Assembly: GCF_014287795.1 (NCBI RefSeq)
Contig: NZ_JACOON010000005.1
Coordinates: forward strand, 248,001-312,000
Source of the DNA: Christensenella tenuis
GTDB taxonomy: Bacteria > Bacillota > Clostridia > Christensenellales > Christensenellaceae
Length of the DNA stretch: 64,000 nucleotides
Reading direction: 5' to 3'
A model generated the notes under the pieces. That model had not been told where the DNA came from and searched no databases. It saw only the letters and a program-made list of their open reading frames with translations. The position numbers and the translations under genes are program-made. This document shows positions 1 to 8,266 of this stretch, one piece after another. Each line of letters starts with the position of its first letter. Within the stretch, counting starts at the first letter, position 1.

Positions 1-848
1 TGAGAGATGGAAATATAATCAGTACAGATAACGCATGTGATGTGACAAAGGGAGAAATTATCCAAAAAATGGTCGGGCGTGAAATGAACCAAATCTATCC
101 CGCTATTGAAAAATCTATCACCGACGAAATCGTATTTGAGACAAAAGATATCGTGTGGCAGAACAAAGTTGCAGGTGTTTCCCTTACCCTGAAACGGGGA
201 GAAATCGTGGGCATATATGGATTGATGGGCTCTGGCCGGACAGAATTTCTGCGCACTGCATTTGGCATAGAAAAGCCTGACAGCGGCGAAATAATTGTTC
301 ATGGGGAACGAATAAAAAAGCAAACTCCCCTGCAAAGTATTAAAAAGAGGATTGCATTTGTTACGGAAGACAGACACCAGGAAGGCCTGCTGCTACAAAA
401 ACCGATTTTTGAAAATTTGTCACTTGTAGCGCTGCCTTCCCTGAGCGGCAAAGCAGGAGTGGTAAACCGTAAAAGGGAACGCAAACTTGTAGAAGAGGCA
501 ATTGAAAATCTGAAGATCAAGGTGTCCGACCCGGAGTCGCAGACAGCGGAAAGCCTTTCCGGTGGAAACCAGCAAAAGGTTGTATTTGGCAAATGGGTCA
601 TGAATGCCCCTGGGATTTTTTTCCTGGATGAACCCACCCGGGGCGTAGATATAGGTGCGAAATTTGAAATTTATACGATTATTGCTGAAATGGCGGCAAA
701 CGGGGCGACGATTCTGATGGTGTCTTCCGAGATGGAAGAACTGATCGGTACCTGCGACCGGATTCTGGTTATGAAAGAAGGCCGTATTACCGGTGAAATC
801 GGCAAAGAGGAATTTAACCAGGAAGCAATTATCCGGCTGGCGCTATGA
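1..848 (+). CDS. Sugar ABC transporter ATP-binding protein, C-terminal part (RbsA/MglA type)
   Basis: This is the 3' part of a gene that begins before the window; the frame is open from base 3. It holds the second nucleotide-binding domain of a tandem-domain monosaccharide-import ATPase. Visible are a second-domain P-loop of the divergent kind found in this family (GLMGSGRTEF), a perfect signature LSGGNQQKVV, Walker B FFLDEPTRGVD and the switch region MVSSEMEEL. The protein would energise the permease encoded 13 bases downstream. The substrate cannot be told from the ATPase; the family imports ribose, galactose, xylose and similar molecules. The first visible residues (RDGNIIST) match the end of the first ATPase domain. 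Confidence is high for family and low for substrate. Confidence 0.93.
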   Translation, partial: RDGNIISTDNACDVTKGEIIQKMVGREMNQIYPAIEKSITDEIVFETKDIVWQNKVAGVSLTLKRGEIVGIYGLMGSGRTEFLRTAFGIEKPDSGEIIVHGERIKKQTPLQSIKKRIAFVTEDRHQEGLLLQKPIFENLSLVALPSLSGKAGVVNRKRERKLVEEAIENLKIKVSDPESQTAESLSGGNQQKVVFGKWVMNAPGIFFLDEPTRGVDIGAKFEIYTIIAEMAANGATILMVSSEMEELIGTCDRILVMKEGRITGEIGKEEFNQEAIIRLAL

Positions 849-861
849 CAGGAGAGGGAAA

Positions 862-1869
862 ATGGATTATCAGAATGTAAGGGAAAGAAAATTAGGCGGA
901 AACCAAGTAAAATCGGTTATCGCACGCCTTGGCGTATTTATTGTGTTCGGCGTCATCATTGTGCTATTTGCAGTAGGAAACGAACGTTTCCTGACGCCGG
1001 ATAATATCCTGCTTATTATCCAGCAGGCGTCGCCGATGGGGATTGCCGTAATTGGTATGGTATTTGTTATGGTCGTAGCCGGAATTGATATTTCCGTGGG
1101 TTCCAACATGTATTTTACAGCCGTATTGGTTGCCATGATGATCAACAATTCCGTATTGGTGAACGATGAAATGATGAAAACCGGAATCGGCTATATTGTC
1201 GTCTATCTGGTTGCAATCGCCGTAGGAATCGGCATCGGACTCCTGAATGGCGTGCTTGTCGCAAAATTTAAAATTCTGCCGTTCATTGTCACGCTTTCCG
1301 TGGGCAGTATCCTGCGCGGTCTCGGCTATATGATGTCAGGGTCGCTCGTACAGGAAGCATCTGCGCTGTCGTCCTTTTCAAACAGCAGGCTGGGAATGAT
1401 TCCCGTCGTATTTATCCTGTTTTTAGCAGTCATACTTGTATTTGATTTTCTGCTGCGCAGGTGCGTATTCGGCAGGCATATCCTTGCGATTGGGAACTCG
1501 CCGAAATCGGCACAGGTAGCAGGGATCAAAATCAACCGGGACGTTATTTTATGTTATGTAATCTGTGCAACGCTTGCCGCGGTTTCAGGTGTGCTTCAGG
1601 CCGGGCAGATTGGCAGCGTAGCGCTTAGCTTTGGGGACGGAAACGAATTTATTGTGATCTCGGCGGCGGTGCTCGGCGGGACGAGCCTGTTTGGCGGAAA
1701 GGGGACGATCTTTCCGGGAGCAATTATCGGAATTATATTGATTACGATTATTATGAACGGACTTGCTATGCTCAATGCGTCTCCTTATGTGTACACCATT
1801 GTACGCGCTGTTATCATCTTCCTTGCGGTGATGCTTGATTCGATCAATTATAAAGGAGACTTGCGATGA
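862..1869 (+). CDS. Sugar ABC transporter permease (RbsC family)
   Basis: A 335-residue hydrophobic protein with roughly eight to ten membrane spans, of the branched-chain/ribose permease superfamily. Family hallmarks are visible: VMVVAGIDISVGS in the second quarter, LNGVLVAKFKILPFIVTL, and ILAIGNSPKSAQVAGI, the cytoplasmic loop that contacts the ATPase. The start at 862 follows GGAGAGGGAAA and lies after the ATPase stop; a longer reading frame overlaps the ATPase gene and has no better ribosome site. It is translationally coupled to the next gene through an ATGA overlap. With the upstream ATPase it forms an import system; the binding protein must lie before the window or elsewhere. Confidence 0.93.
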   Translation: MDYQNVRERKLGGNQVKSVIARLGVFIVFGVIIVLFAVGNERFLTPDNILLIIQQASPMGIAVIGMVFVMVVAGIDISVGSNMYFTAVLVAMMINNSVLVNDEMMKTGIGYIVVYLVAIAVGIGIGLLNGVLVAKFKILPFIVTLSVGSILRGLGYMMSGSLVQEASALSSFSNSRLGMIPVVFILFLAVILVFDFLLRRCVFGRHILAIGNSPKSAQVAGIKINRDVILCYVICATLAAVSGVLQAGQIGSVALSFGDGNEFIVISAAVLGGTSLFGGKGTIFPGAIIGIILITIIMNGLAMLNASPYVYTIVRAVIIFLAVMLDSINYKGDLR

Positions 1870-3044
1870 ACCGGAGCAAACTGAAACGGATTCAGGGCTT
1901 GCTTTGCAAGTATAAACTGGACGCGCTTTTTTGCAGAATGTCTGTTAATATCCTTGCGCTTACCGGTTATTGGCCATGCAACCACGCTGCTGCCGCAGTG
2001 ATCCCACAAACGGGAAACCCTGTGCTGGTCGTGCCCGAGACGGAACTCCAAAATACGGAAAAAGAAGTAGAAGGCCTTGAATTGTGCACATACGCACTTG
2101 AAAGTACAGAGCTTCTGCGCGGAGCTATGGACGGCATGGAGCACACACTGCGCAGCGTATTGAAAAAAATGGGGCTTCTGGATGCCAAAATCGGAATCGA
2201 ACAGTCATTTGAAGACGGGGCTTCAGGTCGCCTGTTCGGAGATTTTAAATATCCCTCTTTGCCTACTTGGCAGCATTTACGGCGTTTTTTTCCCAACGCA
2301 TGTTTTGTTGATGCGGCGGATGCCATTCTTTCCCTCCGCATGGTCAAAGAACCGGGGGAGGCACAGGCCATCCAAAAGGCGGCGGAGGTCGCATGCATTG
2401 GATATGAGGCCGTAAGGCGTGCGCTTCGCCCCGGCATGACGGAAGCAGATGTTTCCGCATTGCTTGAAGGGACGATTTTATCGCAAGGAACGGGCCGCAG
2501 CGGGGCGCGTTACGCACGCGGTTTTTCATCTGTCTATGCTGGAAACCGGGGGGCGGAGCAATGGACCCACTGGGCCTGCACGACGGGGCGCATGATCTGC
2601 AAAAATGATGTGATAGTGATGGAACTTGGAGTAGTGTGCGATGGCTACTGGGCGGATTTGACGCGTTGCATGTGCGCAGGGGAGCCGCCGGAAAAAGCAA
2701 AAGATGTACTTGCCATTTTGCTTGAGGCGCAGCGGCGTGGAATAGAGGCAGCAGTTCCCGGAACTCCAATCGGAGAGATTGACCGGATCTGTCACGCTTA
2801 CTGCGCGTCCAACGGATATGGAAAAGAATATTACCGACACAATTGTGGCCATGCATCCGGTTATAATTACCATGAGACACCCATTGTGCATCAAGCAAAC
2901 AATACACCGGTTCGGGAAGGAATGGTCTTATGCGTGGAACCGGGCATCTATATTCCCGGGGAATTTGGCCTGCGTACAGAAGATATGGTTTACATAACAA
3001 AGGACGGTGCAAAACTGCTTTCCAATTATCCGCATGAACTGTAA
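1866..3044 (+). CDS. M24-family metallopeptidase-like protein (Xaa-Pro peptidase/creatinase fold)
   Basis: A 392-residue protein with an N-terminal creatinase-type domain (about 1-155) and a C-terminal pita-bread catalytic domain (160-392). Four of the five canonical M24 metal ligands are visible: Asp264 (WADLTR), His329 (CGHASG), Glu358 (VEPG) and Glu372 (RTED). The first ligand, normally Asp in a DxG context, is Glu253 (VMELG). It could be a dipeptidase with a modified metal site, or a hydrolase of a non-peptide C-N bond, as creatinase and ectoine hydrolase are in the same fold. It overlaps the permease stop by four bases and precedes an SDR gene, so it probably acts on the imported compound or a product of it. 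Fold call is firm; reaction is not. Confidence 0.85.
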   Translation: MNRSKLKRIQGLLCKYKLDALFCRMSVNILALTGYWPCNHAAAAVIPQTGNPVLVVPETELQNTEKEVEGLELCTYALESTELLRGAMDGMEHTLRSVLKKMGLLDAKIGIEQSFEDGASGRLFGDFKYPSLPTWQHLRRFFPNACFVDAADAILSLRMVKEPGEAQAIQKAAEVACIGYEAVRRALRPGMTEADVSALLEGTILSQGTGRSGARYARGFSSVYAGNRGAEQWTHWACTTGRMICKNDVIVMELGVVCDGYWADLTRCMCAGEPPEKAKDVLAILLEAQRRGIEAAVPGTPIGEIDRICHAYCASNGYGKEYYRHNCGHASGYNYHETPIVHQANNTPVREGMVLCVEPGIYIPGEFGLRTEDMVYITKDGAKLLSNYPHEL

Positions 3045-3055
3045 GGAGGGATCAG

Positions 3056-3805
3056 GTGAAACTGAAATATGCTCTGGTCACAGGCGGTTCCGGCAGTCTT
3101 GGCGCAGCAATTGCCAGGCGGCTTGCCCGCGACGGCCTGCACGTGCTGATTACCTATACAGGCAACCGGGAAGGCGCGCAGCGCGTAAGAGAGGAAATTC
3201 AAGTGGCGGGAGGAATAGCGTGGATAGAGCGGGCGGATCTGGCAGATATGAATGGAGTTAAAAAACTCGTCTCCGCAGCCTATCGCATCATGGGGCAGGT
3301 GGACGTTCTGGTCAATAATGCGGGCGTATTTTGCGATGAATCCTTTTTTGAAATTACAGAGGAAGGATTCGACCGAACGATTGCCATTAATCTGAAAGCG
3401 CCCTTCTTCCTTTCGCAGATGATTGCGCGGAAGATGAAGGATATGGGCGTTCCCGGAAGAATCATTCATATTTCTTCCGGCGGAACCAAACATGTAGAAG
3501 GGCTCAATGTATCTTATGCCGCGGCCAAGGGTGGGCTGAACGTGATGACAAAGGCGATGGCCGCGCATCTCGGAACGTTCGGTATTACGGTCAATGCGAT
3601 TTTGCCCGGCCCGGTAGAAACCAAACTCAACGCCCACCAGTTTAGGGATCCAACGATGCGTGAAACGCTGCTTTCGGCCACCAGGCTGCGTAAATTTGGA
3701 AGCGCAGATGATATTGCTGCGGCGGCAGCCTATTTTGCATCCGAAGATGCGGGCTGGACAACCGGGACATTGCTCGGCGTAGACGGGGGATTTACATGTA
3801 ACTGA
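3056..3805 (+). CDS. SDR-family NAD(P)-dependent oxidoreductase
   Basis: A 249-residue classical short-chain dehydrogenase. Seen are the cofactor motif TGGSGSLG (residues 9-16, Leu where Ile is usual), NNAG (87-90), the catalytic Ser in HISSGG (140-141), and the YxxxK pair Tyr154/Lys158, plus GPVETKL and GVDGGFT at the C terminus. The GTG start at 3056 follows AAGGAGGG with good spacing. It resembles FabG-like sugar or 3-oxoacyl reductases, but its place as last gene of a transporter/M24 operon suggests a catabolic alcohol or polyol dehydrogenase rather than fatty-acid synthesis. The cofactor preference cannot be read with confidence. Confidence 0.9.
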   Translation: MKLKYALVTGGSGSLGAAIARRLARDGLHVLITYTGNREGAQRVREEIQVAGGIAWIERADLADMNGVKKLVSAAYRIMGQVDVLVNNAGVFCDESFFEITEEGFDRTIAINLKAPFFLSQMIARKMKDMGVPGRIIHISSGGTKHVEGLNVSYAAAKGGLNVMTKAMAAHLGTFGITVNAILPGPVETKLNAHQFRDPTMRETLLSATRLRKFGSADDIAAAAAYFASEDAGWTTGTLLGVDGGFTCN

Positions 3806-3839
3806 AACGCAAAATTAAGTGAGCGCCTTTTCACCAATA

Positions 3840-3848
3840 TGATATAAT
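3840..3848 (+). promoter_or_regulatory. Extended -10 promoter element before the LacI-type regulator gene
   Basis: TGATATAAT is a perfect extended -10 element (TGn plus TATAAT at 3843-3848). No convincing -35 lies 16-18 bases upstream. A transcript would start near 3855, only a few bases before the ATG at 3861, so the mRNA would be nearly leaderless or translation would begin at one of the in-frame ATGs at 3879 or 3885. Confidence 0.55.
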
Positions 3849-3860
3849 GAAAGTAAATTA

Positions 3861-4943
3861 ATGAAAAAAGTGCGGTGGATGGATATGAGCGAACGGGTTA
3901 CGATAAAGGATATAGCGCGAGCCGCAAACGTTTCCGTCGGCACAGTGGACCGTGCCCTGAACAATCGCGGAAGGATCAGCGCGGAAACAAGTAAAATGAT
4001 TTTCCGGATCGCGGAGGAAATGCATTACAAGCCGAATAAATTGGCGAGCGCGCTGGGCAAGAAAAAAACAATTAATATCGCGGCTGTTTTTCCGGAACAG
4101 CCCGATTACTTTTTTGGTGAAATTGAACGGGGATTCCGGGATGCGCAGCGTGAGCTTTCGGACTATGGGCTGCAAATTCATCATATTCCCACGGAAAACC
4201 TGAACCCGAAAACACAGGTGGAAGTCCTGCGAAAAATCGGTAGGGAACAGTTTGACGGAGTACTCGTCGCAACGGGCGGCGAAGGGCTTGAAGGGGAGAT
4301 CAATCGGCTGTACGATGAAGGCGTACCGATCGCAACGTTTAATTCAGATGCCGTCAAAAGCAAACGTCTGTTTTTTATCGGTGTAGATTATACAAACTCC
4401 GGCCGGGTCGCAGCAAGCCTCCTTGGCAAGTTTTGCCAGGGACATGGAAAGGTCGCTGTTTTCAAAGGATTCAAAGAGGTATTTTCCCATAGGGCGCGAA
4501 AAAAGGGATTTGTGGAATTCCTAAAAGAGGAGTATCCGGAAATCAACCGTGTATCCGGACGGGATTATGCCGACCGTGACGACCTTGCTTACGAATCGGT
4601 AAAGGATTACCTAAAACTGCACGGGGATGTAACGGCTGTATTTGTGACAAGTGCGCCCGGCACAGTCGGCGCGGGACGGGCAATTGGTGAACTGCCGCCG
4701 GAGAGCCGTCCTATGCTGATTGGCTATGACCTCAACGACTATACCGCCAAATTGCTGAGGGACAGAATCTGCTGGGGAATCATTGCGCAGGCGCCGGAAC
4801 GGCAGAGCTATTATGCGGCTAAAACACTCTTGAAATATATTCTGGAAGGAAGCTTTGAAGAAAACGATATTGTGAACGCCAAATCCCAAATCATATTAAG
4901 GGAAAATCTCAGGGAATATCCGGAATATGAAAAATATGTCTGA
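3861..4943 (+). CDS. LacI/GalR-family transcriptional regulator
   Basis: A 360-residue protein with an N-terminal LacI helix-turn-helix (VTIKDIARAANVSVGTVDRA, about residues 13-32), a hinge helix ending in PNKLASALG, and a periplasmic-binding-protein-like effector domain from about 70. NNRGRIS replaces the usual N-x-x-x-VS stretch, as in sugar-responsive regulators with a ribose-binding-type effector domain. It lies between the first transporter operon and the xylulokinase gene and could control either. The ATG at 3861 lacks a clear ribosome site; starts at 3879 or 3885 would remove only residues ahead of the helix-turn-helix. A strong terminator follows directly. Confidence 0.9.
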   Translation: MKKVRWMDMSERVTIKDIARAANVSVGTVDRALNNRGRISAETSKMIFRIAEEMHYKPNKLASALGKKKTINIAAVFPEQPDYFFGEIERGFRDAQRELSDYGLQIHHIPTENLNPKTQVEVLRKIGREQFDGVLVATGGEGLEGEINRLYDEGVPIATFNSDAVKSKRLFFIGVDYTNSGRVAASLLGKFCQGHGKVAVFKGFKEVFSHRARKKGFVEFLKEEYPEINRVSGRDYADRDDLAYESVKDYLKLHGDVTAVFVTSAPGTVGAGRAIGELPPESRPMLIGYDLNDYTAKLLRDRICWGIIAQAPERQSYYAAKTLLKYILEGSFEENDIVNAKSQIILRENLREYPEYEKYV

Positions 4944-4967
4944 AAGCGTATGAAAATACGCTTTTTT
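4943..4967 (+). terminator. Intrinsic terminator after the LacI-type gene
   Basis: A nine-base-pair stem AAAGCGTAT / ATACGCTTT (4943-4951 with 4956-4964) closed by a GAAA tetraloop and followed by a T run. The first base is the last base of the stop codon. Confidence 0.9.
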
Positions 4968-5040
4968 GATTGTGCGTTTAAGCGAGACATAATCCCCCGG
5001 CTATGCCGGGGGAGTAAAAAAGCTTTAGCTTTAAGCAAAA

Positions 5041-5098
5041 ACCTCCAATGCTAGAATGGTGCGAGTCTGGCCAACTGCATTACAAAAGCAAAGGAGGT
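5041..5098 (+). promoter_or_regulatory. Candidate stem hiding the tnpA ribosome-binding site
   Basis: ACCTCC at 5041-5046 is the exact reverse complement of the Shine-Dalgarno sequence GGAGGT at 5093-5098. The stem can continue inward with AATGC (5047-5051) pairing GCATT (5077-5081), leaving an 11-base bulge on the 3' side. Salmonella IS200 is known to limit transposase translation by burying its ribosome site in a 5' UTR stem, and this arrangement would do the same. Confidence 0.6.
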
Positions 5099-5104
5099 GT
5101 CCAA

Positions 5105-5617
5105 ATGGACAAAAATACATTAGGACACACAACATGGGAATGCAAATATCATGTAGTATTGGCAGCAAAGTTCCGGAGACAGGTAATATGCGGAAGGATT
5201 AAAACAGATATAGGAAAAATACTCCGCGAATTATGTGCCAGAAAAGGAATTGAAATCATAGAAGCGGAATTATGTCCAGATCATGTGCATATGTTACTGC
5301 GCATTCCCCCAAAGTATAGCATGTCAGAGATAATGGGTTATCTGAAAAGGAAAAGGTCTCTGATGATATTCGATCGGCACGCAAATATGAAGTATAAGTA
5401 TGGGAATCGGCATTTCTGGTGTAGAGGGTACTACGTGGATACGGCAGGAAAGAACGGGAAGAAGATAGCAGAATACATCAAAGGGCAATTGAATAGAGGC
5501 AAGTATGGAGAACAACTGGAGATACCGTATCTGGGCGACCCATTTAGTACTACGGGCAGCAGGCGATCTGTCTGCATGCGTCAGGCCGATGCGCCTTTTA
5601 AGGCGTTGTGCCAGTAA
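5105..5617 (+). CDS. tnpA: IS200/IS605-family transposase TnpA (Y1 HUH)
   Basis: A 170-residue single-strand transposase. The HUH metal motif is seen as His60-Val-His62 (CPDHVHMLL) and the catalytic tyrosine as Tyr124 in AEYIKGQ, with the assisting Gln128. The catalytic set is intact, so the element may be active. The ATG at 5105 follows AAAGGAGGT; a longer upstream frame has no such site. After the usual family end around LGDPF the frame runs on for about 25 residues into the right end of the element, giving a tail (TTGSRRSV and onward) that may be meaningless. Expression is probably restrained by the upstream anti-Shine-Dalgarno stem. Confidence 0.93.
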   Translation: MDKNTLGHTTWECKYHVVLAAKFRRQVICGRIKTDIGKILRELCARKGIEIIEAELCPDHVHMLLRIPPKYSMSEIMGYLKRKRSLMIFDRHANMKYKYGNRHFWCRGYYVDTAGKNGKKIAEYIKGQLNRGKYGEQLEIPYLGDPFSTTGSRRSVCMRQADAPFKALCQ

Positions 5618-5668
5618 CATAGCCTTACAGGCGTTTTGTGAAACCCCCAGCTCTGCCGGGGGTTGTTT

Positions 5669-5925
5669 TTGCAAAAAATATCCTTTCCAGACAGAGATAA
5701 ATAGAAATCCCGGATTGCAGAAAATGGAAACAAAAGGGTCACTGAACCCTGCAAAAAAATTTTGTTTTAAGGTGGCTTCGAAGCGAACGGACAAGTTGCC
5801 ATAATATCGCTATGATTGTAAAAAATCCTTAAATAAGGGAATGAAATATAAAATTTGTGTCATTGTTTTCAATTTTCCAGTACGGTACTATTGGAAAAAC
5901 GGTAAAAATTTCGGGAGGAAAAAGT
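5669..5925 (+). promoter_or_regulatory. Intergenic leader of the xylulokinase gene
   Basis: Together with the IS right end this makes a gene-free stretch of about 308 bases. It is AT-rich and holds a possible extended -10 (TGC-CATAAT, 5797-5805) with a weak TTCGAA at the -35 place, and a ribosome site GGGAGG at 5911-5916. No riboswitch fold or clear operator is recognised. Confidence 0.35.
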
Positions 5926-7413
5926 ATGCTGCTGGGGATTGATGTGGGGACAAGTGGCCTTAAAGCCATGCTGCTTAATCCTGAAACCGGGATGTCAATA
6001 CTAGCATACCGGGAATATGATGTAACGATGCCGAAGACCGGTTTTGCAGAACAATCACCGGATTTATGGTGGAAGGCATTGATTGCATGCCTGAATGAGC
6101 TTAGAGCAAAAAATACGGCAATATTCGAAAAAATTGATGCAATTGGTTTTTCAGGCCAAATGCATGGCCTCGTAATGGTAGGGAAGAATAAAGAGGCTGT
6201 TACAAATGCTATTCTATGGCTTGATCAACGCTCTGAACGCCAGACGCGGGCCTTTCAGGAGAAAATTCCTTCGGAGGAGATTGCAACAGTCATACAAAAC
6301 CGTCCCTTTCCGGGGTTTGCGGTACCTTCCTTTATGTGGATTCAGGAAAATGAAAAGGATATTTATCGGGACTGTTATAAAATTATGCAGCCCAAAGATT
6401 ACCTCCGTATGAAACTCACCGGAGCAATTGGAACAGAAGTAAGCGATGCATCCGCCACGGCAGGATTTGATATCAAAAATCGAAAATGGGCATTTGATTT
6501 ATTAGATAAACTGGGACTTGATCCTGAAAAATTTCCAGATTGCCGGGAATCGGTAGACCTTGCAGGCGTGATAACGGCGGAAGCAGCGAAAGCAACCGGA
6601 TTACGCAAAGGAATTCCCGTTGTATTTGGCGCAGGGGATCAACAGGCACAAAGCATTGGCAACGGCGCGGTATGCGAAGGACTGTTCATCTCTAATATTG
6701 GAACAGGAGGCCAAATTGCGACTTACAGTGAAAAAGATATTTATGATAAGAAGCTTCGCACACACACTTTTTGCCATGCTGTAAACAAAGCCTATACAAT
6801 TTATGGGGCTGCATTATGCAGCGGAATGTCAATAAAGTGGCTGAAAAACAATGTATTTGATGCAGAGTCGTATGATGAGATATCGGCCTTGGCACAACAG
6901 GCGCCCCCATGCAGTGAAGAACTCATTTATCTTCCTTACCTTGCCGGAGAACGCACGCCACATATGGATCCAAAGGCACGGGGAATCTTTTTCGGGCTTA
7001 CAATGCGCCATGACAAGAGGCATTTTGCGAGGGCGGTTATGGAGGGGGTGACGTTCAGCCTCCGGGATTCCTTGGAATTATTTGAAAAAATGAATCTTCC
7101 GGTGGAGAGGATTATCGCATCGGGGGGCGGTGCAAATAGCAAAATATGGCTGCGTATTCAGGCCGACATTTTTGGAAAAGAAATCGTGGTTTCAGATGTG
7201 CGCGAACAGGCCTGTCTTGGAGCTTGTATCCTTGCAGGGATAGGAACGGGAATGTTTGGGGATGTGCAGGAAGCGGTACGAAAACTTGTGACTTTTAAAA
7301 AAGAGACGTATGAACCGGATATGAAAGCGCATGAACGTTACGGTTTAACCTACAGGCAATTCCAAAAAATCTATGATGCGAATAAAGAACTATTTGCTGC
7401 AAATGGGCATTGA
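5926..7413 (+). CDS. xylB: Xylulokinase (FGGY carbohydrate kinase)
   Basis: A 495-residue cytosolic kinase that would phosphorylate D-xylulose with ATP to D-xylulose 5-phosphate. Seen are the N-terminal phosphate loop LGIDVGTSGLKA, the xylulokinase-typical GFSGQMHGLV and LDQRSERQ, GAGDQQAQSIGNG, and the C-terminal ASGGGANSKIWLRIQADIF. Length matches XylB (about 480-500). The ATG at 5926 follows GGGAGG; the in-frame extension upstream lies in the leader. No xylose isomerase is nearby, so the xylulose may come from polyol oxidation, for example by the zinc dehydrogenase at 22676 or the SDR at 3056. A related ketose could be the true substrate. Confidence 0.88.
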   Translation: MLLGIDVGTSGLKAMLLNPETGMSILAYREYDVTMPKTGFAEQSPDLWWKALIACLNELRAKNTAIFEKIDAIGFSGQMHGLVMVGKNKEAVTNAILWLDQRSERQTRAFQEKIPSEEIATVIQNRPFPGFAVPSFMWIQENEKDIYRDCYKIMQPKDYLRMKLTGAIGTEVSDASATAGFDIKNRKWAFDLLDKLGLDPEKFPDCRESVDLAGVITAEAAKATGLRKGIPVVFGAGDQQAQSIGNGAVCEGLFISNIGTGGQIATYSEKDIYDKKLRTHTFCHAVNKAYTIYGAALCSGMSIKWLKNNVFDAESYDEISALAQQAPPCSEELIYLPYLAGERTPHMDPKARGIFFGLTMRHDKRHFARAVMEGVTFSLRDSLELFEKMNLPVERIIASGGGANSKIWLRIQADIFGKEIVVSDVREQACLGACILAGIGTGMFGDVQEAVRKLVTFKKETYEPDMKAHERYGLTYRQFQKIYDANKELFAANGH

Positions 7414-7427
7414 TAGCGGGGGATATG

Positions 7428-8108
7428 ATGAGAAAAACAATAGTATGCTTTGGGGATTCGAATACCTGGGGATTTGCCCCAGAATTACAGCCGGAAGACG
7501 AAAGCTATTTCGGAAGATATCCAGAGGGTGTCCGCTGGACAAGCGTACTTCAGGAGATGTTAGGCACTGGATATAGGATTATTGAGGAAGGCCTCAATGC
7601 ACGCACCTCAATTTGGGACGATGTAACGTGGCCGGACCGTAATGGCCTCACCTATCTGAGGCCTTGCCTCAATACGCATGCCCCGGTAGACCTTGTTATC
7701 CTTATGTTGGGTACAAATGACCTCAAGGTTCGGATTTCCGGCTATACGCCGGAGATTGCCCGTGCTGCAGGAGTTTTGGTGAAGGCGATCCAAAGCGGAA
7801 ATGATGGCCCGGAAGGAAATGCGCCCAAAGTACTTCTTGTATCCCCTATTCTCGTTGGAGAGGAACTTGAAACGGCAGCGCCTGATATTTATGACGAATT
7901 AGGGAGGGAAAACGCACGAAAAAACTCAAAAGAATTTGCAAAATATTTTCAGGCACAGGCAGCGCAATGTAATTGCTACTTTTTAGATGCGGCAAAATAC
8001 GCAGAACCTGGCCCTGTTGATGCGCTTCATCTGGATGCAGCAAATCATCGAAAACTTGCAGTTGCCTTTGCGGAAAAAGTCCGGGAGATTTTTCAGGAAA
8101 GTATATAA
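7428..8108 (+). CDS. SGNH/GDSL-family hydrolase (arylesterase-like)
   Basis: A 226-residue hydrolase with block I FGDSNTWGF (catalytic Ser), block II glycine region GLNARTSIW, block III LMLGTNDLK (oxyanion Asn) and block V DALHLDAANH (Asp and His). No signal peptide is seen, so it is probably cytosolic. It closely follows xylB (overlapping or 14 bases apart depending on start), which suggests deacylation or de-esterification of an imported sugar derivative before phosphorylation. The ATG at 7428 is preferred because it is five bases after GGGGG; ATG 7425 and a TTG at 7410 overlapping the xylB stop are alternatives. Confidence 0.85.
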   Translation: MRKTIVCFGDSNTWGFAPELQPEDESYFGRYPEGVRWTSVLQEMLGTGYRIIEEGLNARTSIWDDVTWPDRNGLTYLRPCLNTHAPVDLVILMLGTNDLKVRISGYTPEIARAAGVLVKAIQSGNDGPEGNAPKVLLVSPILVGEELETAAPDIYDELGRENARKNSKEFAKYFQAQAAQCNCYFLDAAKYAEPGPVDALHLDAANHRKLAVAFAEKVREIFQESI

Positions 8109-8123
8109 GCGGAAGTCCGGAAG

Positions 8124-8145
8124 TGATACTCCAAATTTAGTATCA
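8124..8145. repeat. Short inverted repeat in the gap before the URO-D gene
   Basis: TGATACT (8124-8130) and AGTATCA (8139-8145) form a perfect seven-base inverted repeat with an eight-base spacer. No T run follows, so it is not an intrinsic terminator; it could be an operator or chance. Confidence 0.3.
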
Positions 8146-8266
8146 GATACGCCTTAGATGTCGTCTCAAAAAGATGTGCATAATACATATATCATTTAAG
8201 ACTTTTCAGGTTTCATGACCATTTTAAATAACAATAAAATTCAATATGTGAATTAGGGAGGGAAAT

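Larger units (their letters stand above)
4975..5668 (+). mobile_element. IS200/IS605-type insertion sequence (tnpA only)
   Basis: A compact element of about 0.7 kb with one HUH transposase gene and subterminal hairpins instead of inverted repeats. The left hairpin is CCCCCGGC-TAT-GCCGGGGG at 4994-5012 and the right one is at 5642-5664 with arms AACCCCC and GGGGGTT. Both hairpins share the same C5/G5 stem core, as expected for ends recognised by one Y1 transposase. No accessory tnpB/IscB gene is present, so it is of the IS200 organisation. Exact ends cannot be fixed without an empty site; the limits given are approximate. It sits just after a terminator, where insertion would do little harm. 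Confidence 0.88.

Noticed and set aside
793..861. In-frame N-terminal extension of the first permease
   Set aside because: It overlaps the ATPase gene by 56 bases, lacks a ribosome site, and the ATG at 862 after GGAGAGGG gives the normal family length.
4994..5012. C5/G5 hairpin as an intrinsic terminator
   Set aside because: No T run follows, and a matching hairpin lies at the other side of tnpA, so it is an IS200-type end.
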